This document shows, piece after piece, positions 53,113-62,762 of a stretch of DNA of 64,000 nucleotides (its first letter is position 1; each line of letters starts with the position of its first letter). Position numbers and translations under genes: made by a program. The DNA is taken from assembly GCA_964419055.1 (NCBI GenBank), contig CAYQNU010000011.1, positions 1 through 64,000 on the forward strand. Reading direction: 5' to 3'. The notes beneath the pieces are model-generated. The model did no database searches and was not told the DNA's origin. It worked only from the letters and a program-made list of their open reading frames with translations. This stretch comes from CAYQNU01 sp964419055. GTDB lineage: Bacteria > Bacteroidota > Bacteroidia > Flavobacteriales_D > Parvicellaceae.

Positions 53113-54192
53113 ATGCATAAAAATTTTAAAAACATTGAAAAAATAGTATTTGGTAGAGGTAGTTTCGGTCAATTGGATGAAATTATTGCCCCAATTCGTC
53201 AGAGAAACAATCAGTTTTTTGTTTTTGTGGTAGATTATTATTTTAAAGGTACGGATCTCGAAAGTCGCATTCCTGCTAGACCAGAGGATGTAGTTTTATT
53301 TATTGATGTAGATCCAAAAGAACCAACTACTGAGCAGGTTGATGAATTAAGAGATCAAATTTTAGCTACTAAAGGATTACCTTCTGGAATAGTTGGAATA
53401 GGTGGAGGTTCAATTATGGATATTGCAAAAGCAGGATCTTTGATGTTTACTAACGAGGGAAGCAGTTCTTTATATCAAGGCTTGAATTTAGTAAAAAGAG
53501 ATGGTATCTATTCGTTAGGTATTCCTACCATTAGTGGAACTGGTGCCGAATGTTCTATGACGGCAGTGTTGAGTGGTCCGACTAAAAAATTAGGTTTAAA
53601 ATGTGAATGGACCGTTTTCAAACAAGTAATTTTAGATCCCGATTTAATAGCATCAGTACCCACCAATAAGTGGTTTTATACGGCTATGGATACTTTTATT
53701 CATTGTGTAGAATCGAAATGTGGAATTAATTATAATATTTATTCAAAAGCTTATGGCGATACAGCCATACAATTGTGTAATGAAGTCTTTTTGGGTGAAA
53801 ATGCTGGTCAAAACGCTGAAAATGATGATAAATTAATGATGGCCTCATTGTTTGGAGGATTGAGTTTGACCTATTCTGAAGTAGGAGCATGTCATTCATT
53901 ATCCTATGGATTGAGTGTTGTTTTTGGAATGAAACATTGTTATGCAAATTGTATTGCTTTCAATCATTTAGATGAATTTTATGGGGAATACGTTAACGAT
54001 TTTAGAGTTATGATTAAAAAACATAATATTGAATTGCCTCAGAATTTATCAAAAAATTGGACAGAAGATGAAATTCATCGAATGGCTGAAGTTAGTATAA
54101 ATCTGCCCTTTATGTGGCGTCATGCTTTAGGTGAAGATTGGCAATCAAAATGGGGATTGGAAGATATCAAAGCTCTTTATCGAAGAATGTAA
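53113..54192 (+). CDS. kdnB: KdnB-like iron-containing alcohol dehydrogenase
   Basis: The 359-residue protein belongs to the type III Fe-ADH superfamily and looks closest to KdnB, the 3-deoxy-D-manno-octulosonate 8-oxidase that, with the aminotransferase KdnA, makes 8-amino-Kdo for lipopolysaccharide. Shared segments include MHKNFKNIEKIVFGRGSFGQLDE-type start, GIGGGSIMDIAKA with NAD-binding GGGS at 97-100, GIPTISGTGAECS and YTAMDTFIHCVES. Metal ligands D193, H197, H261 and H275 are present. No kdnA neighbour exists here, so the pathway role rests on similarity as I recall it. Confidence 0.8.
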   Translation: MHKNFKNIEKIVFGRGSFGQLDEIIAPIRQRNNQFFVFVVDYYFKGTDLESRIPARPEDVVLFIDVDPKEPTTEQVDELRDQILATKGLPSGIVGIGGGSIMDIAKAGSLMFTNEGSSSLYQGLNLVKRDGIYSLGIPTISGTGAECSMTAVLSGPTKKLGLKCEWTVFKQVILDPDLIASVPTNKWFYTAMDTFIHCVESKCGINYNIYSKAYGDTAIQLCNEVFLGENAGQNAENDDKLMMASLFGGLSLTYSEVGACHSLSYGLSVVFGMKHCYANCIAFNHLDEFYGEYVNDFRVMIKKHNIELPQNLSKNWTEDEIHRMAEVSINLPFMWRHALGEDWQSKWGLEDIKALYRRM

Positions 54193-54402
54193 CCTTACCG
54201 TTTTATTAAATTGTAAATGCAATCGGTATACTAGATTCAGATTGTATTATTTTTTGAAATGGAATATTAGTGCTATTGATAATCTTTTTGATTATTGGAA
54301 ACTTTTTCATAAGACATTTTTTCTTGAGTACATTTCATTTCTTAAACTCAAAAATGAGTAGATTTACGGCTCACTTTTATTAAATCAAAATTATTTATCA
54401 TT
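54193..54402. other. Intergenic region before paaZ
   Basis: A 210-base AT-rich gap. TAGATTTA (54359-54366, 7 of 8 to TAnnTTTG) may be the paaZ -7 element. The arms TTGAGT and ACTCAA near 54324-54351 could form a weak hairpin. Nothing else is evident. Confidence 0.4.
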
Positions 54403-56445
54403 ATGATTATTGAAAACTATGTTTTAGGTGAATGGCAAGCTGGTGAAGGAGTTGAATTTACTGCAGTAAATGCAATAACAGGTGCCGAGATTGGAACTGT
54501 TTCTAGTAAAGGACTAGATTATAAGGCCATTCTGGAATACGGTAGAAATACAGGTGGAAGTAAATTAAGAAAAATGACCTTTCAAGAAAGAGGTCGTATG
54601 TTGAAGACTTTGGCGATGTATCTTCTTGAAAGAAAAGAAAAGTTTTATCAATTATCTGCAGCTACTGGAGCCACGCGCATTGATTCTTGGATTGATATAG
54701 AAGGAGGGATTGGAAATTTATTTGCCAATGCTTCTTTACGAAGACAATTTCCTGATTTACCTTATTATGTAGATGGGGTAGCAGCACCTCTTTCAAAAGG
54801 AGGATCTTTTATAGGGCATCACATTATGGTGCCAAGACGAGGAGTGGCTGTTCATATCAATGCATTTAATTTCCCTATTTGGGGTATGTTAGAAAAAATT
54901 GCTGTAAATATTATGGCTGGTGTACCCGCTGTTGTCAAACCATCAGAAATTACCTCTTTTTTGACAGAATTGATGGTAAGAGAAATTGTTTCATCAGGTA
55001 TATTACCAGAAGGCTCGCTTCAATTAGTAAGTGGGTTGGGACATGGAATTTTGGATCATTGCAATCACAATGATGTTATCACATTTACAGGGTCTGCACA
55101 TACAGGAAGAAAACTGAAAGGCTTGCCACATATATTAGAAAATTCTATTCCATTTAATATGGAAGCAGATTCGCTTAATGCATGTGTTTTAGGTAAAGAT
55201 GCTACACCCGGTACAGCTGAATTTGATATTTTCATCAAGGAAGTGGTTAAAGAAATCACCGTAAAAACAGGTCAGAAATGTACAGCTGTTAGACGAATAA
55301 TAGTGCCCGAAAACCTAGTAGAAGAGGTTCAAAATGCTGTAAAAGATCGATTATCAAAAACAGTAATTGGAGATCCGTCACAAGAAGGTGTTAGAATGGG
55401 TTCTTTAGTGAGTAAACTGCAAGTAGAAAGAGTTAGACATAATGTGCAGTTATTGTTGGAAGAACAAGCTTTAGTATATGGTAATCTTAATGAAGTAACT
55501 GCCATTGGTGGAAATGCAAGCGGTACCTTTTTATCACCCATTTTAATGGTTAATGATTCACCTTTTACCAAAACAAAGGTTCATGATATTGAAGCTTTTG
55601 GCCCAGTTTCAACCATACTTCCTTACAAAAATTTGGAAGAGGCGGTAAGGCTTGTTGAAATGGGTAAAGGTTCTTTGGTAACTTCTATTATTACTAATGA
55701 CGATACTATCGCACGCGAATTTGTAGTAGAAGCAGCGCATAGTAATGGTAGAATATTAGTTCTGAATAATAGATGTGCTAAAGAAAGTACTGGACACGGA
55801 TCGCCTATGCCTTTACTTACTCATGGAGGTCCTGGTAGAGCAGGAGGAGGAGAGGAAATGGGAGGTAAAAGAGGGGTTTTGCATTATATGCAACGAACAG
55901 CCATTCAAGGTCATCCACAAAGTATTACTGCCATTACACAACAATTTCAAGTGGGAGCAGATCAACCAGAAGCAAATCCACATTTGTTTAGACAACATTT
56001 TGAAGATTTAGCCATTGGAGATACTGTATTTACACACAAGCATACCGTAACTACCACTGATATAGTCAATTTTGCGAACGTAAGTGGAGATAATTTTTAT
56101 GCTCACATGGATGAAACATCGTTGGAAGGAACATTGTTTACAGAACGTGTAGCTCACGGCTATTTCATTTTAAGTAAGGCTGCTGGATTGTTTGTGGATC
56201 CGAAAAAAGGACCTGTTTTATTGAATTACGGAATAGATGAATGTCGTTTTACAAAACCTGTTTATGCTGGAGCAACAATAGGGGTCCGTTTTACAGTTAA
56301 AGAAAAAATTGACCAAGAAAAAAGAAGTCCAGAAGATGTTGCTAAAGGTATTGTTAAATTCCTAGTGGATATTTATGATCAAGATAATGAAACCGTAGGA
56401 ATGGCAACGATTTTAACGATGGTGAAAAAGAAAAATCAAGATTGA
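54403..56445 (+). CDS. paaZ: Bifunctional oxepin-CoA hydrolase / dehydrosuberyl-CoA semialdehyde dehydrogenase
   Basis: PaaZ opens the oxepin-CoA ring and oxidises the resulting aldehyde in aerobic phenylacetate breakdown. The 680-residue protein has the aldehyde dehydrogenase half (about 1-515) with VHINAFNFPIWGMLEKI, the general base E254 and the catalytic C293 in TGQKCTAVRR. The MaoC-like hydratase half (about 530-680) has D563 and H568 in VSGDNFYAHMDE. These positions nearly match the E. coli enzyme. Both activities should be intact. No other paa gene adjoins; the thiolase and PaaY-like gene are 12-15 kb away. Confidence 0.95.
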   Translation: MIIENYVLGEWQAGEGVEFTAVNAITGAEIGTVSSKGLDYKAILEYGRNTGGSKLRKMTFQERGRMLKTLAMYLLERKEKFYQLSAATGATRIDSWIDIEGGIGNLFANASLRRQFPDLPYYVDGVAAPLSKGGSFIGHHIMVPRRGVAVHINAFNFPIWGMLEKIAVNIMAGVPAVVKPSEITSFLTELMVREIVSSGILPEGSLQLVSGLGHGILDHCNHNDVITFTGSAHTGRKLKGLPHILENSIPFNMEADSLNACVLGKDATPGTAEFDIFIKEVVKEITVKTGQKCTAVRRIIVPENLVEEVQNAVKDRLSKTVIGDPSQEGVRMGSLVSKLQVERVRHNVQLLLEEQALVYGNLNEVTAIGGNASGTFLSPILMVNDSPFTKTKVHDIEAFGPVSTILPYKNLEEAVRLVEMGKGSLVTSIITNDDTIAREFVVEAAHSNGRILVLNNRCAKESTGHGSPMPLLTHGGPGRAGGGEEMGGKRGVLHYMQRTAIQGHPQSITAITQQFQVGADQPEANPHLFRQHFEDLAIGDTVFTHKHTVTTTDIVNFANVSGDNFYAHMDETSLEGTLFTERVAHGYFILSKAAGLFVDPKKGPVLLNYGIDECRFTKPVYAGATIGVRFTVKEKIDQEKRSPEDVAKGIVKFLVDIYDQDNETVGMATILTMVKKKNQD

Positions 56446-56510
56446 TTTAGTAGTAACCTAATCCGATAACCCATTGGATCTGGGACAAGTATTCTAGTTC
56501 AAGTTATATT

Positions 56511-56549
56511 AAAAAAGGTTCTAAAACACTACGTTTTAGAACCTTTTTT
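56511..56549. terminator. Bidirectional terminator between paaZ and the oligopeptidase gene
   Basis: AAAAAAGGTTCTAAAAC (56511-56527) and GTTTTAGAACCTTTTTT (56533-56549) form a perfect 17-bp stem with a 5-base loop and T runs on both strands, between convergent genes. Confidence 0.93.
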
Positions 56550-56570
56550 ATAAATATAATTTACGGTATA

Positions 56571-58718
56571 TTATTTATTAATGCCAACTAAATGCATAAT
56601 GAAAGCATATTCCATAGCGGTTTCTTTTAAGTATTCAAATCTACCACTTGCACCACCATGACCCGCACTCATATTGGTATGCAACAATAATAAATTTTCA
56701 TCTGTTTTCATTACTCTTATCTTAGCTACCCATTTTGCTGGTTCCCAATATTGAACTTGTGAATCATGCAGCCCAGTTGTAACGAGCATATTCGGATAAT
56801 TTTGAGCCTTAACTTGATCATAAGGAGAATACGATAACATATAATCATAGTATTCTTTTTCGTTAGGGTTTCCCCATTCATCATATTCGCCTGTTGTCAA
56901 TGGTATGGATGAATCGAGCATGGTAGTTACCACATCAACAAATGGAACGGCAGCAACAATTCCTTTATACAAATCAGGTCGCATATTCACAATAGCACCC
57001 ATTAATAATCCACCGGCACTTCCTCCCAATGCAAAAAGTTTGTCGGTACTTGTAAATTTATTTTCGGTTAGATGTAAAGAACAATCAATAAAATCGTTGA
57101 ACGTATTCATTTTCTTTAATAACTTACCGTTTTCGTACCATTCTCGTCCCATTTCTTCGCCTCCTCTAATGTGGCAAATTACGAATACAAATCCTCTGTC
57201 TAATAAAGTGAGACGGGTGCTGCTAAAAGTTGGATCAATACTATATCCGTAACTACCATATGCGTATTGTAATAGGGGAGCAGACCCATCCAATTTTGTT
57301 GTTTTTTTATACACTACAGACATTGGTATTTTTATTCCATCTCTAGCAGTTGCGAAAATTCTTTTTGATTCATATTGAGTTGGGTCATATCCACCAACAA
57401 CTTCTTGTTGCTTTAAAGTTATTTGTGTTTTCTTAGTTAAATCAAAATCATAGGTGGTGCCAGGTGTAGTTAATGAGGTATAATAATATCGAAACATATT
57501 GGTTTTATATTCAGCATTAGTTGATGCATAAGCTACATATGATTCATCATTAAATGGAATGTAAAAATCAAGATTACTTTTTTTATCATAAACACGCAGT
57601 TTTATTAATCCATTGGTTCTTTCAGTAAGAATAATGTGATTTTCAAAACTAGAAACGTCTTCTAACAACGTCTCTGGACGATGCGCCAACACTTCTTTCC
57701 AATTAGCTTTTTCCGTTTTATTTTCAGGACATTCCATCAATTTAAAATTGGTTGCACTGTCCATATTGGTCATTACATAAAAATGGTCGTTTTGATGAGA
57801 TATGCTGTATTCTAAACCACGAACTCTTTTTTGAAAAATACGGAATTTTCCTGAAGGGTTGTCTGCTTCCAAAATTTGGTATTCATCTGTCATGGTACTT
57901 CCCGAGCCAATAATTAAATATTTGTCGGATGCAGACTTGTAAACAAAAGTAGAAAAGGTTTCATCTTTTTCTTCAAAAACCACCACATCCTTTTCAGCAG
58001 GTGTGCCTAAAGTGTGTTTCATAATACGGTAACTTCTTAATGTTTCAGGGTCTTGAACTCCATAAAAAACCGTTTTATTATCATTTGCCCAAGTAGCACC
58101 ACCATCCGTATTTTTTATTACTTCTGGGTATAATTCACCAGTTGCAATGTTTTTAAATCTAAGGTCATACATTCGTCTAGATACGGTATCCACTGTAAAA
58201 GCTAATGTGCTGTTGTCAGGACTAATATCATATCCACCGATAGCGAAATATTCTAATCCTTTACCCATTTCGTTACCATCTAATAGTATTTCTTCTTGAC
58301 TAAAATCAGCGTTTTTTGAACGCGTGTAAATAGCGTACTCGCCACCTGTTATAAATTTAGTGCGGTAATGAAACCCATTGTAGAAATAGGGAACAGACTC
58401 ATCTTCCTCCTTGATTCTACCTTTCATTTCGTTGAACAACGTTTTCTGAAAAGCTTCTGTAGGAGCTAAAATAGCTTTTGTGTAGGCATTTTCTGCCTCA
58501 AGATAACTGATTACTTCAGGGTTTTCTCTTTCATTTAACCAAAAATAATTATCGATTCTTGTATTTCCGTGAAAAGTTAATTCTTTAGGTTTGATAGCAC
58601 AAATAGGTGGTATCGGATTTGGTGTATTCATTTCAGATGATTTTTCTTCGGTTGATTCAGGCGATGCACATTGTACAAATAGCAATGAAATGCCAATGGA
58701 AGTGATTATGTTTTTCAT
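56571..58718 (-). CDS. ptrB: Oligopeptidase B-like S9 peptidase lipoprotein
   Basis: The 715-residue protein is a prolyl-oligopeptidase-family enzyme of the oligopeptidase B type, cutting short peptides after basic residues. The N-terminus is a lipoprotein signal (SLLFVQC, Cys 17). The beta-propeller spans about 90-430 and the alpha/beta hydrolase about 440-715, with the nucleophile in GGSAGG, the aspartate in TTGLHDSQV and the histidine in SAGHGG. RGGEEMGREWYENGK is a family hallmark. Membrane anchoring in the periplasm is unusual for the cytosolic E. coli relative but usual in Bacteroidota. Confidence 0.92.
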   Translation of the reverse strand: MKNIITSIGISLLFVQCASPESTEEKSSEMNTPNPIPPICAIKPKELTFHGNTRIDNYFWLNERENPEVISYLEAENAYTKAILAPTEAFQKTLFNEMKGRIKEEDESVPYFYNGFHYRTKFITGGEYAIYTRSKNADFSQEEILLDGNEMGKGLEYFAIGGYDISPDNSTLAFTVDTVSRRMYDLRFKNIATGELYPEVIKNTDGGATWANDNKTVFYGVQDPETLRSYRIMKHTLGTPAEKDVVVFEEKDETFSTFVYKSASDKYLIIGSGSTMTDEYQILEADNPSGKFRIFQKRVRGLEYSISHQNDHFYVMTNMDSATNFKLMECPENKTEKANWKEVLAHRPETLLEDVSSFENHIILTERTNGLIKLRVYDKKSNLDFYIPFNDESYVAYASTNAEYKTNMFRYYYTSLTTPGTTYDFDLTKKTQITLKQQEVVGGYDPTQYESKRIFATARDGIKIPMSVVYKKTTKLDGSAPLLQYAYGSYGYSIDPTFSSTRLTLLDRGFVFVICHIRGGEEMGREWYENGKLLKKMNTFNDFIDCSLHLTENKFTSTDKLFALGGSAGGLLMGAIVNMRPDLYKGIVAAVPFVDVVTTMLDSSIPLTTGEYDEWGNPNEKEYYDYMLSYSPYDQVKAQNYPNMLVTTGLHDSQVQYWEPAKWVAKIRVMKTDENLLLLHTNMSAGHGGASGRFEYLKETAMEYAFIMHLVGINK

Positions 58719-58736
58719 TCATTTTAAAATAGTTTT

Positions 58737-58744
58737 CAAAGATA
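58737..58744 (-). promoter_or_regulatory. -7 promoter element of the oligopeptidase gene
   Basis: TATCTTTG on the minus strand matches TAnnTTTG exactly, 18 bases before the ATG. Confidence 0.5.
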
Positions 58745-58759
58745 AATGCAATCTTTGAA

Positions 58760-59467
58760 TCATTCTAACCAATCATCACTTTTGTTTTCTAATTCGTAAT
58801 GAAGCAAGAATCCATTTTCATCTTCCACTCTTTTGTATCCCTTTTTTTGCATCATACGATCTTGCTCCTCTTCCAATTCAAAATTATATTTTTTCTTTAC
58901 GAAAGTTGCGCCTTCATTTTTAAAAAAATAAGCCATTCCAGTACCTAAAATTGCTCCAATTAAATGAGACTCGAAAGATATTGAAGTGTCAATAGGGAAA
59001 ATACCCCAAACCATACTGCCATATAGGAACAAAACAAAAAGCGAAATAGCCATAACTCGAGGTTCTTTTCTAAAGACACCACTAAAAAAAATGAAGAAAG
59101 CTAAACTGTATATTATACCACTCATTCCAATATGGAAACTTGCCCTTCCAGCAATCCAAACAAAAAAACCTCCAATGAGCCAACTTATTAAAAATACTTT
59201 ATAGGTTAAAGAACGGTAAAAGTAGTTTAAAGTCCAAGTTAATATAAAAGCTGGTAACGTATTGTTAATTATATGTTTATAATCTCCATGTAAAAAAGGG
59301 GAGAACAGTATGCCTTTTAGCCCTTCAATTGATTTTGGGAAAATACCTAATTCATAAAATCGGGTATTTAACATCCATTCCATAAAGAAAACAAACCACA
59401 TTAAAAATACAATTAGCAATGGAAGGCCAATTGAATTGAGCAAAGTGATTTCTTGTTTTGAATGCAT
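58760..59467 (-). CDS. Rhomboid-family intramembrane serine protease
   Basis: The 235-residue protein has six hydrophobic helices and the rhomboid dyad: S116 in HIGMSGIIYS and H168 in ESHLIGA. HGDYKHIINNT (60-70) is the usual histidine/asparagine motif of helix 2. It should cut single-pass membrane proteins inside the bilayer. A charged cytosolic tail (about 185-235) follows. The ATG at 59467 is preferred; an in-frame TTG 30 bases upstream would add ten residues. It follows serA by a terminator and probably has its own promoter. Confidence 0.9.
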   Translation of the reverse strand: MHSKQEITLLNSIGLPLLIVFLMWFVFFMEWMLNTRFYELGIFPKSIEGLKGILFSPFLHGDYKHIINNTLPAFILTWTLNYFYRSLTYKVFLISWLIGGFFVWIAGRASFHIGMSGIIYSLAFFIFFSGVFRKEPRVMAISLFVLFLYGSMVWGIFPIDTSISFESHLIGAILGTGMAYFFKNEGATFVKKKYNFELEEEQDRMMQKKGYKRVEDENGFLLHYELENKSDDWLE

Positions 59468-59522
59468 AGGAAGCTTTTTATGAAAATTGTGCCGCAATCA
59501 ATTTATCTGTCAAATGGTCATT

Positions 59523-59552
59523 ATAAAAAAAGCCCCATCGAATGGATGAGGC
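59523..59552 (-). terminator. Terminator of the serC-serA unit
   Basis: AAGCC and CATC (59528-59537, one extra C) pair with GATGAGGCTT (59543-59552). On the minus strand the stem is followed by a T run. Confidence 0.8.
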
Positions 59553-59609
59553 TTCTATTTATATTTGAAATGGTAGTGAATTAAAGCTAATCGAAAGCTG
59601 AATATAAGC

Positions 59610-60566
59610 TTATTTTTTGTAAAAAGCTACAATAATATCCGCCAATTCGTCACCAATTCGGTCTTGAGCTTCGTTTGTTGCAGCACCAATGTGAGGCGTA
59701 GCCAAAATATTAGGATGTTTTAGTAAGTCTTCTCTTGGTGTTGGTTCATTTTCAAAAACATCTAAACCAGCAGCAGCAACAGTACCATCATTTAAAGCAT
59801 TTAATAATGCATCTTCATCTATCACGCCACCTCGAGCTGCATTTACTATTCTTACTCCTTTTTTCATTTTAGCAAATTCAGCTGCTCCAATTACCGCTTT
59901 TTTGTCAGCAGGCATGGGTATATGCAAGCTAATAAAATCTGCTGATTCAATCACAGAATCAAAAGATTGAGTGGTAATGGTTATGTTTACAGATTGATTT
60001 CCTACTTCTACTGGTATCAAAGCTTCTTTTACAAAAGGGTCGCTTGCAATTACTTTCATTCCGCAACCTAATGCATATTTTGCCGTGTATTGTCCAATTC
60101 TTCCAAAACCAATTAAACCTAATGTTTTACCTCTTAATTCAATACCTTTACCGTATTTCTTTTTCAAATCATTGAATTTTTCAACGCCACTACTAGGCAT
60201 CAAACGACTTGAGTCATAAACCGATCTCGCTAAGTCAAACATTAAAGCAATTACCAATTCGGCCACAGCCAATGAGGATGAAGCAGGTGTATTAAAAACA
60301 TTAATACCCTTTTCTCTTCCATAAGCTACGTCAATATTATCCATACCAACACCGCCTCTTCCAATCATTTTAATAGAAGGACAGGCATCAATGATGTCTT
60401 TTCTTACCTTAGTGGCACTTCTCACTAAAATTACTTCATACCCTTCTTTATTAATTACTTCAATCAATTTGTCTTGAGGAACTGTTTCTGTAACTACAGT
60501 AAATCCATTAGATTCTAATGTTTTTTTTGCAGAAGCTGAAATACCGTCATTTGCTAAAACTTTCAT
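59610..60566 (-). CDS. serA: D-3-phosphoglycerate dehydrogenase, short form
   Basis: SerA oxidises 3-phosphoglycerate in the first step of serine synthesis. The 318-residue enzyme has GRGGVGMDNIDV, the NAD-binding GLIGFGRIGQYTAKYALG, NAARGGVIDEDAL and the catalytic histidine in TPHIGAATNEAQDR. It ends after the catalytic domains, lacking the C-terminal ACT domain through which serine inhibits the long form. The short form is common in Bacteroidota. It follows serC by 32 bases. Confidence 0.93.
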   Translation of the reverse strand: MKVLANDGISASAKKTLESNGFTVVTETVPQDKLIEVINKEGYEVILVRSATKVRKDIIDACPSIKMIGRGGVGMDNIDVAYGREKGINVFNTPASSSLAVAELVIALMFDLARSVYDSSRLMPSSGVEKFNDLKKKYGKGIELRGKTLGLIGFGRIGQYTAKYALGCGMKVIASDPFVKEALIPVEVGNQSVNITITTQSFDSVIESADFISLHIPMPADKKAVIGAAEFAKMKKGVRIVNAARGGVIDEDALLNALNDGTVAAAGLDVFENEPTPREDLLKHPNILATPHIGAATNEAQDRIGDELADIIVAFYKK

Positions 60567-60598
60567 TTTTAGTATGTTTTTTTATTACGATTTATGAA

Positions 60599-61672
60599 TT
60601 AACCATTTTTGCGCGTAAACTCTTTCATTACGTCAACCAATGCTTGTACACTGTCTTGTGGAAGAGCATTGTACATAGAAGCACGGTAACCACCAACAGA
60701 ACGGTGACCTTTTAACCCGCTGATTCGCGCTTCATCCAATAGTGCTTCAAAAGCTTTTTCGTGAGCCGTGTCATTCAATACAAACGTTGGGTTCATAAAA
60801 CTTCTATCTTCAACATTGGCTGTACCTGTAAATAAAGGATTCGCATCAATTTCTGTATATAATGTAGTTGCTTTTTTATTATTGCGTTCTTCCATCCAAG
60901 CCAAACCACCATTTTTCTTCAACCATCTTAAAGTTAACATGGCAACATAAATGGGGTATACAGGAGGAGTATTAAACATAGATTCACCCTTGTGGTGTAC
61001 TGCTAAGTCTAACATAGTGGGAACAGGAACAGATGACTTTCCTAAGATTGATTCTTTAACAATGTATAAAGTAGAACCTGCAGGACCAAGATTTTTTTGA
61101 GCTCCGGCATAAACCAAATCAAATTTAGAAATATCAATTTTCTTTGAGAAAATATCTGAACTCATATCACAAACCAAAGGTAAATTAGTCTCTGGGATTG
61201 ATTTAAATTGAGTACCAAAAATGGTATTATTAGAAGTGTAATGCAAATAATCTAAATTTTCAGGAATGGAGTATCCTTTTGGAATGTAATTAAAGTTTTT
61301 ATCTTCAGAAGAAGCTACTTTTACTCCTTCACCAACAAATTTACATTCTTTATAAGCATTCTGAGCCCAAGTACCTGTAACCAAGTAACCACCACGTTTA
61401 TGCTCACGCATCATATTATAGGCAATTTTTAAGAACCCTAAGCTAGCACCTCCTTGTAAAAACAAAACTGTGTAGCCTTCTGGAACCCCTAAAATCTCTT
61501 TAACTAACGAACGAGCTTCTTCCATTACGTCAACAAAATCTTTGCTTCTGTGAGAGATTTCTAATAATGATAAATCAAGATTATTAAAATTGATAACTGC
61601 CTCAGCAGCTTCTTTAAACACTTCTTGCGGCAAAATGCAAGGACCAGCGCTGTAATTGTGAACTTTTCCCAT
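60599..61672 (-). CDS. serC: Phosphoserine aminotransferase
   Basis: SerC turns 3-phosphohydroxypyruvate and glutamate into phosphoserine, with PLP as cofactor. The 357-residue protein starts VHNYSAGPCILPQEV, with LFLQGGASLGF, the PLP-binding lysine in LVYAGAQKNLGPAG, NTPPVYPIYV and the phosphate-binding end LKGHRSVGGYRASMYNALP. Length is normal. serC and serA form a two-gene serine unit; serB is elsewhere. AACTTTTG (minus, 61720-61713) is a possible -7 element. Beyond it, 61721-61937 shows no gene. Confidence 0.96.
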   Translation of the reverse strand: MGKVHNYSAGPCILPQEVFKEAAEAVINFNNLDLSLLEISHRSKDFVDVMEEARSLVKEILGVPEGYTVLFLQGGASLGFLKIAYNMMREHKRGGYLVTGTWAQNAYKECKFVGEGVKVASSEDKNFNYIPKGYSIPENLDYLHYTSNNTIFGTQFKSIPETNLPLVCDMSSDIFSKKIDISKFDLVYAGAQKNLGPAGSTLYIVKESILGKSSVPVPTMLDLAVHHKGESMFNTPPVYPIYVAMLTLRWLKKNGGLAWMEERNNKKATTLYTEIDANPLFTGTANVEDRSFMNPTFVLNDTAHEKAFEALLDEARISGLKGHRSVGGYRASMYNALPQDSVQALVDVMKEFTRKNG

Positions 61673-61937
61673 GGTTTATTTATATTGTTTTGATGTATTA
61701 AAAAGTTGGATACAAAAGTTCAAAAAAAAATTAGTGAATCCAATTATAAATGGAATAAAAATGGGGTAGTGTTGAAATCTTAATTTTTGGTTAATAAAGC
61801 GCATTGCGTTTATAATTGAGTTTATTCTCTTTTTCAGAGATTATGCATTTTTTTTGAATTGCAAATAATGTAAACAAGGTATCCGTTAAATGGAAATCAT
61901 TTTAAACCTTATAATATGCTATAATAGTAAATATTGA

Positions 61938-62762
61938 TTACCATATTATTTTAGCATATAGATTTGTAAAATAGAAATATAACGCATTGTGAAGAATCGT
62001 TGCATGGTCTTCTTTTGGGAATTTTTTAAAATGAATGGTCAATTTTGAATGATGTAATTTTCTCAATTGTGCAGCTAATTTTTTTGCGTCATTTTCCATT
62101 ACTTTGCCTTCTTTGCCAACACCAATATGAACATGAATTGGTGAAATCAATTTTGAAAAAGTAGTTTTGTTAATTCCTTTAAATAGCGATTGATTATCCC
62201 ACCAAAGACTGGGACTCGTTATAAAATAATGACTAAATAATGCTGGGTTTTTAATTAAAATTTCTGTCGCTAATAATCCTCCCAATGATTGACCCACTAT
62301 ATAGGACTTTGAAGAAGTTTTGAATAGGTTATTAACATAGGGCTTTAGTTCTCGTTCTATAAATTGAATAAAATTATCCGAGCCACCTGTTGTTGGAAAA
62401 GCTCGTTTTTGTGCCGTATCACTGGAAGGAAATGTAAAGTCTCTTTTTCTGTCAATGTTAGCTATTCCCACAACGATTGTATTCGGAATAGTATAATACA
62501 GGCTCAAAAACTGCACTAATCCTGCTACATGCAAAAAGTCTTCATCGAGCGAACCATCTAAAAGATATATAATATCATATACGCTATCCTTTGAGTAGTT
62601 TGAGGGTTTATAAATGTTGATAGATCTGTTTTCTTTTAATATGGAAGATGGAATAGAATGAGAAACACCAATTGAAATGGGTTGTTGTTGCGCAGTGGTG
62701 CATATAATCAGCAAACTACATAAACTAGTCAATAAACTCTTAAGAATTAATTGGTGGTTCAT
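61938..62762 (-). CDS. Exported alpha/beta-hydrolase, Fes/IroE-like esterase
   Basis: The 274-residue protein has a signal peptide (about 1-25) and the putative-esterase (esterase D-like) fold: DIIYLLDGSLDEDFLHVAGL, IVVGIANIDRKRDFTFPSS, the nucleophile serine in VGQSLGGLLATEIL, and a C-terminal histidine in KEDHATILHNAL. Relatives hydrolyse siderophore esters or feruloyl esters, but the substrate here is unknown. Its ATG shares one base with the TAA stop of the Kunitz-domain gene upstream, so the two are translated together. Confidence 0.85.
   Translation of the reverse strand: MNHQLILKSLLTSLCSLLIICTTAQQQPISIGVSHSIPSSILKENRSINIYKPSNYSKDSVYDIIYLLDGSLDEDFLHVAGLVQFLSLYYTIPNTIVVGIANIDRKRDFTFPSSDTAQKRAFPTTGGSDNFIQFIERELKPYVNNLFKTSSKSYIVGQSLGGLLATEILIKNPALFSHYFITSPSLWWDNQSLFKGINKTTFSKLISPIHVHIGVGKEGKVMENDAKKLAAQLRKLHHSKLTIHFKKFPKEDHATILHNALYFYFTNLYAKIIW

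Noticed and set aside
54131..54361. 76-residue plus-strand frame between the KdnB-like gene and paaZ
   Set aside because: It starts inside the KdnB-like gene and its composition is that of AT-rich noncoding DNA.
56446..56510. Possible tRNA downstream of paaZ (stretch with TTCAAGT)
   Set aside because: No cloverleaf pairing could be drawn; only the terminator at 56511-56549 is convincing.
61914..61959. Inverted repeat ATATGCTA / TAGCATAT near the esterase stop as a terminator
   Set aside because: The arms are AT-rich, 30 bases apart and one lies in the coding end; no T run follows.
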